Positions 47,836 to 58,131 of a stretch of 64,000 nucleotides of DNA are shown in pieces (positions within the stretch are counted from its first letter, which is position 1; each line of letters begins with the position of its first letter). Source of the DNA: Hofstenia miamia. Taxonomy: Eukaryota > Xenacoelomorpha > Acoela. The DNA is taken from positions 1,276,278-1,340,277 of the forward strand of contig SCFE01000018.1 in the NCBI GenBank assembly GCA_004352715.1. The letters are read 5' to 3'. The position numbers were made by a program, and so were the translations under genes. Below the pieces are notes generated by a model. It searched no databases and had not been told where the DNA came from. It saw only the letters and a program-made list of their open reading frames with translations.

Positions 47836-48835
47836 NNNNNNNNNNNNNNNNNNNNNNNNNNNNNNNNNNNNNNNNNNNNNNNNNNNNNNNNNNNNNNNNN
47901 NNNNNNNNNNNNNNNNNNNNNNNNNNNNNNNNNNNNNNNNNNNNNNNNNNNNNNNNNNNNNNNNNNNNNNNNNNNNNNNNNNNNNNNNNNNNNNNNNNNN
48001 NNNNNNNNNNNNNNNNNNNNNNNNNNNNNNNNNNNNNNNNNNNNNNNNNNNNNNNNNNNNNNNNNNNNNNNNNNNNNNNNNNNNNNNNNNNNNNNNNNNN
48101 NNNNNNNNNNNNNNNNNNNNNNNNNNNNNNNNNNNNNNNNNNNNNNNNNNNNNNNNNNNNNNNNNNNNNNNNNNNNNNNNNNNNNNNNNNNNNNNNNNNN
48201 NNNNNNNNNNNNNNNNNNNNNNNNNNNNNNNNNNNNNNNNNNNNNNNNNNNNNNNNNNNNNNNNNNNNNNNNNNNNNNNNNNNNNNNNNNNNNNNNNNNN
48301 NNNNNNNNNNNNNNNNNNNNNNNNNNNNNNNNNNNNNNNNNNNNNNNNNNNNNNNNNNNNNNNNNNNNNNNNNNNNNNNNNNNNNNNNNNNNNNNNNNNN
48401 NNNNNNNNNNNNNNNNNNNNNNNNNNNNNNNNNNNNNNNNNNNNNNNNNNNNNNNNNNNNNNNNNNNNNNNNNNNNNNNNNNNNNNNNNNNNNNNNNNNN
48501 NNNNNNNNNNNNNNNNNNNNNNNNNNNNNNNNNNNNNNNNNNNNNNNNNNNNNNNNNNNNNNNNNNNNNNNNNNNNNNNNNNNNNNNNNNNNNNNNNNNN
48601 NNNNNNNNNNNNNNNNNNNNNNNNNNNNNNNNNNNNNNNNNNNNNNNNNNNNNNNNNNNNNNNNNNNNNNNNNNNNNNNNNNNNNNNNNNNNNNNNNNNN
48701 NNNNNNNNNNNNNNNNNNNNNNNNNNNNNNNNNNNNNNNNNNNNNNNNNNNNNNNNNNNNNNNNNNNNNNNNNNNNNNNNNNNNNNNNNNNNNNNNNNNN
48801 NNNNNNNNNNNNNNNNNNNNNNNNNNNNNNNNNNN
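47836..48835. other. 1000-N assembly gap
   Basis: Gap of unknown true size. The left flank is an LTR copy and the right flank a Polinton-like polymerase fragment, so unrelated elements meet here. Long frames drawn across it are artefacts. Confidence 0.95.
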
Positions 48836-48836
48836 G

Positions 48837-49178
48837 TATGTCTCAAATAATAAATGCAATGAGAAGGCGAGCGCTAAGGGGGTTGTGGGGGCTATCAAGA
48901 AGATGATGAACTTTGATCTCTTCAAATCAATTTTGGACAATGAAAAAATTGTTTGTCATCCAATGACAGCCATTAGAAGTTACAATCATGACATTTCAGT
49001 GCAGACTATGAATGAAATATCCCTAACACCATATGATGATAAATGCTACCTCCTTGATAAATATCAAAGTGTGCCTTATGGATATAGAGGTAAGCTTATT
49101 AATTATAGTATTATGTATTCATGGATGTTTTTAGATATTACACCTCCAGTGTATAGTGCAGTTGGCTCTCCCTTGTAA
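48837..49178 (+). pseudogene. C-terminal fragment of a Polinton-type DNA polymerase B
   Basis: Open frame emerging from the gap. The stretch around IRSYNHDISVQTMNEISLTPY and the following DDKCYLLD, then a YGY end, matches the pattern I know from the C-termini of protein-primed DNA polymerase B of Polinton/Maverick elements and relatives (I-R-S...H...N...L-S-x-x-D-D-K-R-x-I-L...Y-G-H). A Lys- and Gly-rich segment precedes it. The polymerase and exonuclease motifs themselves would lie in the gap. Homology ends at about 49089, exactly at a GTAAGC donor-like site; the remaining residues to the stop look like read-through. An open piece (KRPPSNIGPGPLSKRLMLGE) just past 49180 might be its continuation. 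Confidence 0.5.
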
Positions 49179-49978
49179 TTAAAAAGACCTCCTTCCAATA
49201 TTGGTCCTGGACCTCTATCAAAGAGACTTATGCTTGGTGAATAGCAGAAAAAAAGAATGTAGACTTCTATATACTTTTTCCTATAAACTTTTACTTGTAT
49301 TTGTTTTAGATAAACTCATTTAACTGGATTTTGTGTTACTTTGTAAATAAATTTGTCTTGTCCCTTCAACTCTATTTCTGATTTCTGAACAAGTATTCTT
49401 TTAATGTCTATATTTAAATAGTGATTATTTAAATTGAACTCATTTCTTGTTTATGTCTTGCAGGTGATTGTTTTAAATTCTGCTGCCTCCAAAAGGTATA
49501 TGTATTTATTTCATTATATTACACTTTTACTCTATTTAGCTATTAGCTGTGAAGACCTCAATTTGGGAGGAAATTGAAAAAGATCATCTGAACATTGCAC
49601 CCCCTCTGCTTACAATCCCTCAATGTACACTTGTGATTACCAGGCATAATTTTTGTTTTATTACTAACTTACTATGTGTTTAGGTCCGTGGTAACAATAG
49701 GCCTCCTGGGGAAAGCCAGCCACATTAAATAAATGGCTTAACACATTTCTGATGGCCACCTCCTGGGTGAATGTGGAAGTGCCATCATATTTTAGAATGA
49801 AAATGGAAACTTGAAGATTGTGCAATGTTGAACTTCCTCACTCAGAGTCATTGTGCAATGTACACTTTTACAATTTATACACAATTGCTAACTAAATTGT
49901 TGTTTACCACCTCTTGCATATATGTTTTGATTAATATTAAGTCATTTTTTACAGCTTGCATATATGTTTTGATTAATA
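49179..49978. other. Non-coding stretch with a short duplicated string
   Basis: No gene supported. TTGCATATATGTTTTGATTA occurs twice (about 49905 and 49956) and in part again right after the next gap (50530). Confidence 0.4.
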
Positions 49979-50324
49979 TTAACCCATTACTTGCCAGCGT
50001 CCCATTAATGGGACGGTTGGAAAATTCGATATATTTCACTGAAAATTGTTAATTAATGTTATTTGGTAGTATAGTATTGTTGAAATGAACCCTACCTTTC
50101 AATCCAAAACACCAGATCCCTATGTTTTATTATATTTATGAAATAATTGGCTTCTATACTAATCCGTTTTTCAATCATTTCAGACATAAATTTCAAGTGA
50201 ATATATTTTTACCATCATATTACAAAATTTTATTTTATGGGTTTTAGTGTGTCTATGGGGTTCTAAAATATCTTACTTGTATCCCGGATACTTAGTATTT
50301 TGAAGGAGGTGAGTATAATTGGTT
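49979..50324. mobile_element. piggyBac-like element, left end, candidate
   Basis: At TTAA (about 49978) the sequence changes to CCCATTACTTGCCAGCGTCC, followed by the palindromic CCCATTAATGGG. TTAA plus a CCC start is the classic piggyBac-type junction. The flank TTTTGATTAATATTAA reappears directly after the N gap (50325-50529), as expected if the gap holds the other end. No transposase is seen, so it would be a non-autonomous copy. Confidence 0.4.
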
Positions 50325-50529
50325 NNNNNNNNNNNNNNNNNNNNNNNNNNNNNNNNNNNNNNNNNNNNNNNNNNNNNNNNNNNNNNNNNNNNNNNNNNNN
50401 NNNNNNNNNNNNNNNNNNNNNNNNNNNNNNNNNNNNNNNNNNNNNNNNNNNNNNNNNNNNNNNNNNNNNNNNNNNNNNNNNNNNNNNNNNNNNNNNNNNN
50501 NNNNNNNNNNNNNNNNNNNNNNNNNNNNN

Positions 50530-51909
50530 TATTTGTTTTGATTAATATTAACATGCTTGGAAACATGCTCTAATTCAAATAACACATCATTTTTGTTTGA
50601 AATATTTGGGTTTTGGATCTATTAATTGTTTTCCTTGAAACATGGTGTTCCATGTTTAAACATTGTTACAATGAACATGTCATAACTATATTGTCTGAAG
50701 CAAGTATGTCAGTGTACCTAAAAAATAAAAATTTCATTAAAAAATTAATTTGCTCAATTTAGTTTTGGCAAAACATTTCTTGTCATCAATTATATCACTT
50801 TGCCCAAATTCTAAAAATCAAAAATAAAATTTTCGTCAAAAAATTATTATGCTCAATTTGATATTGTCAAAACATTCCATCACTAGATGGCGTCCAATAA
50901 AATCCCTTCATTTCCATGTGGCAAATAGTAATGGGCAGTTATGAGAACTTCAGGGTGTAGCAATGTAACAGGGTCTCCCTGTCTTTATTTACTGTTCTTA
51001 GTGGCTGTTTCAAGATAACTAATGTAAATAGTAGCAGTAATAACCCTATTTTCAACTCACTCACAAATTGACCTCAGCTTATTGAAAACATCATAAAAAA
51101 CAATATTAAAGCTACTATTTATCCTTCAAAATGAGAATAAATGGAAAATTTAAAAATGCTCAATAAGACTTTCAATAAGATTTAAAATTTATAGTTTTTG
51201 GCTAAATGTGTATTACTTAGTTCAAAATCTCTATAAAGGAAGAAACCATTGAAATTATTTATGGAAATTTTAAAAAAATGCACTGTATCTTTATTGCTGA
51301 TTAGTGCTATAACCTTTTGCTTTCAATAGAGTTTTGAATTTTTAGAATGTTACAAACTTAAACTCAAATGAACTGTGACAAAATGTCACAAAACTGTAAA
51401 TGCCTTCTTGTCAGCCTCACCTAAGGTAGAAAATGGAAAACAGAAAAGCACCTATTCAGACCAGAGTGTAAATACATGAATTTTTGATGCAATTTTAATT
51501 CAAGTACTTTCATTTGTAAAACTTTATCATTGATTATTGTGAAGAACATTTCAAAAAAATATGGCAAAAAATGGTTCTGCTGAAAGTTATTTGCTTGACT
51601 TTTGACCAAAATGAGCCAAAAGATAAATTTCAATTTTATGGTGATTGTCTGATCAATTATAAAGGAAATATTTAAGATCTGGAAGTGATTCTAGTATTTT
51701 TAGCATACCTGTATACCATTATTGAAAGAAGCTATGTTGCAATAGGAATTAGTAACAATAGGGTGTTAGTTGATTTTGGTTCTATATTTCTAATTTTTAT
51801 AATTTACAGAGGTTGGTACTTTTTATCAACATATGAAATCTTGAAACCAACATAAGGAACCTTGAGATCAACATAGCAAATCATTATGAAAATATGAACA
51901 AAAAATTTA

Positions 51910-51910
<1 letters not shown>
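50530..51910. other. No gene seen
   Basis: AT-rich and CpG-poor. The last ~100 bp (51800-51905) match 30270-30370, a shared older repeat next to both LINE copies. Confidence 0.4.
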
Positions 51911-51942
<32 letters not shown>

Positions 51943-52222
51943 GTGAATTCAAATCATACAAATGGTCATAACAAAAATTATAAAATTACAAAGGGATTGT
52001 TCAAATTACAAATAAGTTTAACAGGATCCCACATCTTGGGGTAGGAATGATATTGAAACTTAGACACAGCTTCAATGAAGAACTCCTGAGTGTGTTTTTT
52101 AAACAGATTCTTCAGTTGCCAAAAGTCCAGGGGCAAACACATAAATGGGTTCACAAGCCAAACAGTGGGAGTGTGGAAATTGTGACCACTTGTCTTTCTT
52201 TGTGTAGCCTTTGCATGAAACT

Positions 52223-52511
52223 TCATAAATTTTGCTGAGCAATGTGCAATTGGTGGTTGATCAAATTCATTCCTATGGCATCAGGTATGTCAACTAGGAT
52301 TGTGTTTAACAAGCATAAGTCATTGTAGGCCTTCTGAAATGGCAATGGGAGGAGATTAACACTGGAAAGACACATGGCATAGACTTCATCTGATTCAAAA
52401 TCTCTACCAAATATCCATTTCAGAGCTCTCCTTTGTATGTTTTCCATCAATTTTAGCTGACACAAGCTTGCTGACCAGACTGGACTGGCATACATCAGAA
52501 TAGAGAGAATC
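52223..52511 (-). pseudogene. LINE copy 2 ORF2, C-terminal end
   Basis: Ninety codons matching the end of ORF2 in copy 1 (YASPVWSASLCQLKLMENIQ, WIFGRDFESDEVYAMC). It is CpG-free, like copy 1. It continues past the end of the copy 1 open frame into a NHQLHIAQQNL tail, suggesting that copy 1 lost its natural C-terminus. It is cut upstream by the gap. Confidence 0.8.
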
Positions 52512-53277
52512 NNNNNNNNNNNNNNNNNNNNNNNNNNNNNNNNNNNNNNNNNNNNNNNNNNNNNNNNNNNNNNNNNNNNNNNNNNNNNNNNNNNNNNNNN
52601 NNNNNNNNNNNNNNNNNNNNNNNNNNNNNNNNNNNNNNNNNNNNNNNNNNNNNNNNNNNNNNNNNNNNNNNNNNNNNNNNNNNNNNNNNNNNNNNNNNNN
52701 NNNNNNNNNNNNNNNNNNNNNNNNNNNNNNNNNNNNNNNNNNNNNNNNNNNNNNNNNNNNNNNNNNNNNNNNNNNNNNNNNNNNNNNNNNNNNNNNNNNN
52801 NNNNNNNNNNNNNNNNNNNNNNNNNNNNNNNNNNNNNNNNNNNNNNNNNNNNNNNNNNNNNNNNNNNNNNNNNNNNNNNNNNNNNNNNNNNNNNNNNNNN
52901 NNNNNNNNNNNNNNNNNNNNNNNNNNNNNNNNNNNNNNNNNNNNNNNNNNNNNNNNNNNNNNNNNNNNNNNNNNNNNNNNNNNNNNNNNNNNNNNNNNNN
53001 NNNNNNNNNNNNNNNNNNNNNNNNNNNNNNNNNNNNNNNNNNNNNNNNNNNNNNNNNNNNNNNNNNNNNNNNNNNNNNNNNNNNNNNNNNNNNNNNNNNN
53101 NNNNNNNNNNNNNNNNNNNNNNNNNNNNNNNNNNNNNNNNNNNNNNNNNNNNNNNNNNNNNNNNNNNNNNNNNNNNNNNNNNNNNNNNNNNNNNNNNNNN
53201 NNNNNNNNNNNNNNNNNNNNNNNNNNNNNNNNNNNNNNNNNNNNNNNNNNNNNNNNNNNNNNNNNNNNNNNNNNNNN

Positions 53278-54050
53278 GTATTAGTTAGGATAGAGGCAAC
53301 AACAGCGCCATGATCCGAGAAGAACAGTGGATATGCGGTCAGTAGCATCAGTCAAAATAATATCAAGTTGGGTGCTGGTGGTATCAAAAACTTGATCGAG
53401 CCCATTCTCCAGAATTGAGTTCAGAACACTGGCTTCATATTCATTGCTGCTGTGAAGCGATCCCCAGTCGATGCCCGGCATGTTAAAATCACCACAAAAA
53501 AACAAGACACATGCTGTGATTTCCACGGGTATGAGCAATCGAAACAGCTCGCTCTCTTATATGAGAAAAGGTGAAATCTAGGAGAGATTCAGAAACCCGG
53601 TAAGGACTACAGAAGGGGGATTATAGAAACAGGCAATACAAAAAATGTCAGAGTCGATTTCACAAATAACAGCACAAACGAAGTCCAACGAAGAATCGAG
53701 GGGTAAGGGAGTAACCGCAAAACCAATGTTGCTGGAGTATCCGATTAGCACCCCACCATGTTGCCCGGATGCCCGATCCGTGCGGCTGGCAACAACATAT
53801 CCGGAGTCCGCAAAAACTTCAGCGTCACCAATAGATTCATCAAGCCAAGTTTCTGTGAGGCATATCAAAGTTGGGGAATGAACAGATAAAAAGCTATACA
53901 GAGATAATCACCGAGAAATAAATCACAAATATCGACAATTAAGCAACATAAGATTTATCATACCTAGTCAGATACTGCGGGGAAGTGCAATTTGCTCAAG
54001 GGGAAGCGAGGCATCAATTTCATGGTTCTTATAGGATAACTTGCCGTGAA
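53278..54050 (-). pseudogene. LINE endonuclease segment, CpG-rich young copy
   Basis: Endonuclease domain of the same LINE family: ICLTETWLDES (about 53860), FCGDFNMPGIDW (about 53500) and SDHGA (about 53310) are all present, so the visible catalytic landmarks are intact. A frameshift or join lies near 53575, between two open pieces. About 28 CpGs are found in 770 bp, compared with about 5 in the ~390 bp of the matching piece to the right. It is bounded by Ns on both sides. Confidence 0.75.
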
Positions 54051-54051
54051 N

Positions 54052-55184
54052 ATTTCACAAATAACAGCACAAATGAAGTCCAATGAAGAATCAAGGAGTA
54101 AGGGAGTAACCACAAAACCAATGTTGCTGGAGCATCTGATTAGCACCCCACCATGTTGCCTGGATGCCTGATCTGTGTGGCTGGAAACAACATATCCCGA
54201 GTCCTCAAAAACTTCAGCATCACCAATAGATTCATCAAGCCAAGTTTCTGTGAGGCATATCAAAGTTGGGGAATGAACAGATAAAAAGCTATACAGAGAT
54301 AGTCGCCGAGAAATAAATCGCAAATATCGACAATTAAGCAACATAAGATTTATCATACCTAGTCAGATACTGCAGGGAAGTGCAATTTGATCAAGGGGAA
54401 GCAAGGCATCAATTTCATGGTTTTTATAGGATAACTTGCCATGAACAATTTTGAACAGTTTCCTATCTACTTGATGAAGCTGTGATAATTCAAATCATTT
54501 CTTCAGCAGACTCTTGTTTCAGAAAATCAGGTTGGCCTTTCAGCTTGTATGATGAGCTGACCAGCTCACAGGCTTCCCAAACAGACCCTAAATGCAGAAC
54601 AAGTGGTCGAGGTTTATCTCAATCCAGGGTATAAGCACTCCTACATGAAATATCATTTACTCTGAGATGACCACAGCCAACATCAGTTAGAATCTTCTGT
54701 ACAGTAAGTTTCGCCTTTTTCATTTGCTCATCTCTTTTATCAATTTCTTCTGGGACACTGAAAATGAGCATGCATTGATTGACATCCTCCTCACTTTGAA
54801 GAGGTCTGGAAGTATGAGTTTGTGTTTGGGATAATTTCTCAATATTGTTGTTAAAACATGAAATGATCTCACCAACAGTCTCTTTCTTTGACTCAGCCAG
54901 GGCCAACTTAAACATGGAGACAGTCACTTGATTTGACTGTGCAAATACAGATTTCAGGGCCACAGCAACATTATCCTCCAGAATAACCTTTGTAATTGCT
55001 GTGGATCAAGATTCCCACAGTTGTGACAAAATCTCATGGAGCAAGCAAGGGTGTCCTTCATGTACTTCTGAAAAGTCTTGTTGAGATCACCTTGGTAGTT
55101 CAGTAGCTCTGTGGCAGTTGGGTAACAACCTGGAGTTTCCAGCCAGCTCCGTACTGTTGGACACTGATCACCATCACCAATCAT
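54052..55184 (-). pseudogene. LINE copy 2b, ORF1 and start of ORF2
   Basis: Read leftward from ATG 55184: ORF1 with YQGDLNKTFQKYMK, a helical part (KKETVGEIISCFNNNIEKL) and an RRM-like part (MLIFSVPEEIDKRDEQMKKA to about 54660), then stops. The endonuclease start (MINLMLLNCRYL, ICLTETWLDES) lies at 54356-54240 and runs to the N at 54051. At the positions where copy 1 has TGA in SQT*THT and KRDK*MKK, this copy has CAA. It is mostly CpG-depleted. Confidence 0.75.
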
Positions 55185-55230
55185 TTCGTCTGGAATCTAA
55201 TTAAACTGTATAATAAACAGGCAAAACAAC

Positions 55231-55892
55231 CTGAATTTGTGACAACAAATTGGAGTGATCCCTGAGCCAAAATGATCATAAGAAAAGCCAATGAACTGGG
55301 CCATGGAGAACAAGCCATGCTAAAAATAATGCAAGCTGAGGAGGACGTGCAGTATAATCCAAAGCATGATGCTGGGGCAATAACAGTTCCACTATTTTTA
55401 GCCAATTTTGGCAGATGATAAATTCAAATTTTGAATGACAGATACATTTTGAAATTGAAGCTATAAATAGAATGAGAATCAATTTGGAAAACTGTTGAAA
55501 TAAATTCTTCAGAAATCTTATTCTTAGATTTAATTTGGTTTGCTTATTAATAATCAATGTCAAGCTAAACAGTAGATGCATTCATAGTGGCTTGGGCACA
55601 CATTGGGAGAAAATCAGCCACCTGTGAGGAGATGAGTGGCACATAGGCATAATCCACAAGAGGAAAAGAGTCGAGATGTCACTCCACATCAAGCAGAGGA
55701 GAGCATATCCAAGAAATGAGGCAGGATGCAAGAGGACTCAAGTAGCAGACAGCACCACTACTTGGGGCAACAAATAGCCCCTTGGGAGCAGACCTCAGAC
55801 AACTACTTGGGGTGACAAATAGCCCCTCCAGAATCTGAGGAGCCAAGTAAGTACAGAGTGCCTTTTGCTAATATAAGTGCTAACATCCCATA
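55231..55892. other. No gene seen; contains LTR-related sequence
   Basis: About 55400-55600 resembles, in reverse orientation, the outer part of the G4/G6 LTR block (compare 43500-43690). A short direct repeat CTACTTGGGGYRACAAATAG occurs twice (about 55760 and 55803). Confidence 0.4.
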
Positions 55893-57103
55893 GTGAATCA
55901 AAAACCCCTCCTAGCCCTGGCCTGTCATCTCACATCTACTAGTGTTAGATCCAAGAAGAACAAAGAATGCCAGAGAAAGACTTCCAAGGTAGGAGATGAG
56001 ATACTGCATTCTTACTTTATTGCTACCCCTAAGGTGGTCAGTTTTGTGCATGATAATCTATCTAAAGAGACAAAGAATAAGTTATGGTGGAGCTTCAACA
56101 CTAAGTCACTCAGCTGTTCCATAGATCTAATCCCATTCATTATTGAAGCTGAGCATAGGCCTAAGATCAATGCCATTATTTGCTATGACTCAAAAATGCA
56201 TGGCAGGCTCAAGAGGCCCTATTGGTGCAGTATGGTCCACACTATGTTTGATGATGACTTTAATCTTACTCATCTGCTCCAATTTTTGAATAGCAAGAAA
56301 GAAATCAAGAGATTCAAATGTGTAAACATAGAATTTGAAAATTTACTAGTCATTTATTTTTTCTGTGTCTGTGAATTAAATCAACTGAAGATAATGGAGA
56401 AAATCAAGATTGCCTTCAGGTTGGTGAAAATTGAGAACATCTGGTTAGCAATGTTAATAAAAGAAGAGTATCAGGATGATATGCCTGAACCCATTGAGAG
56501 CCTCCATTTCAGAATGGAAAACTTTACTATTTTGTATAGTAGCTCATACTGCCCCACTAGCATGGACCAGTCAGGTATTTTCTTAGTCACAAAGCTTATT
56601 TACACAGACTTGATTCTTTGTAAAAAAAATCCCCATGCACCACCTTGCCATTTGATGCCAGGCTCATAATAGATGCAGCCATTCATGTGCAAACACTGGA
56701 ATCAATTAACATTAACTTGCTGGGCCTTCCTGTGGTCACTGACATGCATGTGAGCTTTACATTCTCAAAGAGCTCTACCATGATGGCAGAAATTGATGAG
56801 ATTTGGACAAACCTCAAATTGGATAAGAACCCCAAGTCTGTCTGGCCCACTATAACCATCCACAGCCCAACATCTCAGTACTCTTGATCCATTGAATGCC
56901 TATTGATGGAGTTGTGTATTTCATATACATCTCAGGACTGGCAAAATAATGCTGAAAAGCTTTTCACAGGAAAATTTGCTCTGCCTATCCAGTCATGTGG
57001 GGCAGTATATGTCTTAGTGATTTTCCTTACACAAGATCCTCACTTACAGCTACCTCTAGATTGTAGCATGAGAGAATGGTTAACCAAAGAAGTGTATGCA
57101 TGA
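55893..57103 (+). pseudogene. G8 ORF3, best-preserved copy, plus strand
   Basis: The least damaged ORF3: an open frame 55893-56669, one frameshift near 56650, a second frame 56645-57103 with a single internal TGA at 56885. About 400 residues in all. Blocks shared with G1 in the same order: LHSYFIA, CSMVHTMF, KCVNIEFENLLVIY, LIIDAAIHVQ, IDEIWTNLKL with WPTITI, and LVIFLTQDPHLQLP. No membrane segment long enough for an envelope anchor is apparent, and no enzyme motif is recognised. No gag or pol flanks it. The LTR of the TRIM at 57282 lies 178 bp downstream and could alternatively be its own 3' LTR. Confidence 0.55.
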
Positions 57104-57281
57104 GATCACAGTATTTCTGGCTGCATGGAAAATAAAGAACTGGCTCTTACATGCATGCACCCTACCATTGTCACCAGGGAAAATGAAAAAGGCAATGGAA
57201 CATTTTGAAAAATATGATGCCAGACTCATCAGAGCAAGCAGTCCACATGGCCACTTTCTGCCTTAGATGATTGTTAACCAT

Positions 57282-57471
57282 TGTGGCATTGCTGGTAGTT
57301 GTTACTATTTATCAGCCAGACCTCACACTTTTCTTGTTAGTGACTGGTAGTTGTAATATTTGTACATATTGTAAATATTGTATATATAAAGCTGAAAGCA
57401 TTTTGTAAATAGAAATAGTTTGAACTGTATTCTCTTTGAGTTCACTAGAATCACACCCCAGTGATTCTACA
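57282..57471 (+). repeat. TRIM 5' LTR
   Basis: 190 bp. Contains TATATAAAGC (about 57383), a TATA-like promoter element, in the middle. Differences from the 3' LTR include G/A and T/C in the first 10 bases, ACAC versus ATGC near 57328, and CACT versus CGCT near 57443, the last being a CpG-type change. Confidence 0.85.
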
Positions 57472-57490
57472 TGGCGACCATGACAGGACC
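57472..57490 (+). other. TRIM primer binding site, tRNA-Arg-like
   Basis: TGGCGACCATGACAGGACC immediately follows the LTR end. From memory of animal tRNA-Arg(UCG) 3' ends (CACGGTCG plus CCA), this pairs with one or two mismatches. It is shared with G6, where TGGTGACCATGACAG is found. Confidence 0.7.
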
Positions 57491-57671
57491 CTGATGTGAT
57501 ACAGAACATTCTAATGCCTCTCCGCAAGATTAATGCAGTTGATAGGGGTCAGACAATCCTATGCCTTAGTTTTTGCATGTTTGAGCAAGGAGCTTGTAAT
57601 GGATCCTTTTGGGCCAAATCCTCCGCCATTGGGCACACAAGAAAAGTCGCTGAGTCTGGCCTGGGGCAGCA

Positions 57672-57861
57672 TGTAGCATCGCTGGTAGTTGTTACTATTT
57701 ATCAGCCAGACCTCATGCTTTTCTTGTTAGTGACTGGTAGTTGTAATATTTATACATATTGTAAATATTGTATATATAAAGCTGAAAGCATTTTGTAAAT
57801 AGAAATAGTTTGAACTGTATTCTCTTTGAGTTCGCTAGAATCACACCCCAGTGATTCTACA
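57672..57861 (+). repeat. TRIM 3' LTR
   Basis: 190 bp, the same length as the 5' LTR, and nearly the same sequence. The bases just before it (GGCCTGGGGCAGCA) are only a weak polypurine tract. Confidence 0.85.
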
Positions 57862-57865
57862 CCAT

Positions 57866-58131
57866 CTTGGCATTACATTCACCAATTTGAACATTTTTCT
57901 GACACACAAGTAAGGATGGGTTCATGGATATGACTCTGGTGTGATGCCATGTGAATTGGTCACTGTTGGAACTTCTGTTTTTCTTAAGTGAATCAATGAA
58001 CCACCAATGCTTCTCTCTTCTGTTGGAATATGGGTCACTCTCTACAATGGTAGCCTTTGCAACCTTCAATCTTAACTCTTGAGTTTCTCAGTACCACTAG
58101 AGTAGCCAGAGCTCCCCTGTGATTCTACAAC
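57866..58131 (+). repeat. Dispersed repeat R, copy 3
   Basis: Copy of the repeat at 46860-47155, ending CCCCTGTGATTCTACA. The last 16 bases differ at one position from the TRIM LTR end CCCCAGTGATTCTACA. The TRIM has inserted near its left part. Confidence 0.65.

Larger units (their letters stand above)
51911..55230 (-). mobile_element. LINE copy 2 (same family as copy 1), composite
   Basis: Minus-strand LINE with a (TAA)n tail at 51911-51940 (plus-strand view) and the 5' sequence at about 55190-55230. The RT centre is hidden by Ns (52512-53277). The part 53278-54050 is rich in CpG, while the parts on either side are not. The segment from about 53655 to 54050 is repeated at 54052-54450 across a single N. 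So this is at least two LINE copies joined, not one element. Confidence 0.8.
57282..57861 (+). mobile_element. TRIM-like miniature LTR retrotransposon
   Basis: Two 190-bp LTRs (57282-57471 and 57672-57861) that differ at only a few positions enclose 200 bp of non-coding DNA. The LTRs begin TGTRGCAT and end GATTCTACA. Directly after the first LTR comes a primer binding site. CCAT flanks both outer edges (57278-57281 and 57862-57865), a 4-bp target duplication. No coding capacity. It must be mobilised by enzymes of an autonomous relative, presumably a gypsy element with a tRNA-Arg primer. Confidence 0.8.

Noticed and set aside
47759-49178. Several 340-456-codon frames on both strands
   Set aside because: They exist only because 1000 Ns contain no stops. 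Only the part after 48836 (+) is real sequence with similarity.
52404-53348. 314-codon minus-strand frame
   Set aside because: It bridges the N gap and joins two unrelated frames of the LINE.
55893-57103. ORF3 as a typical retroviral-type envelope
   Set aside because: No signal peptide, furin-like site or C-terminal membrane anchor could be seen in any copy; only its position would suggest an envelope.
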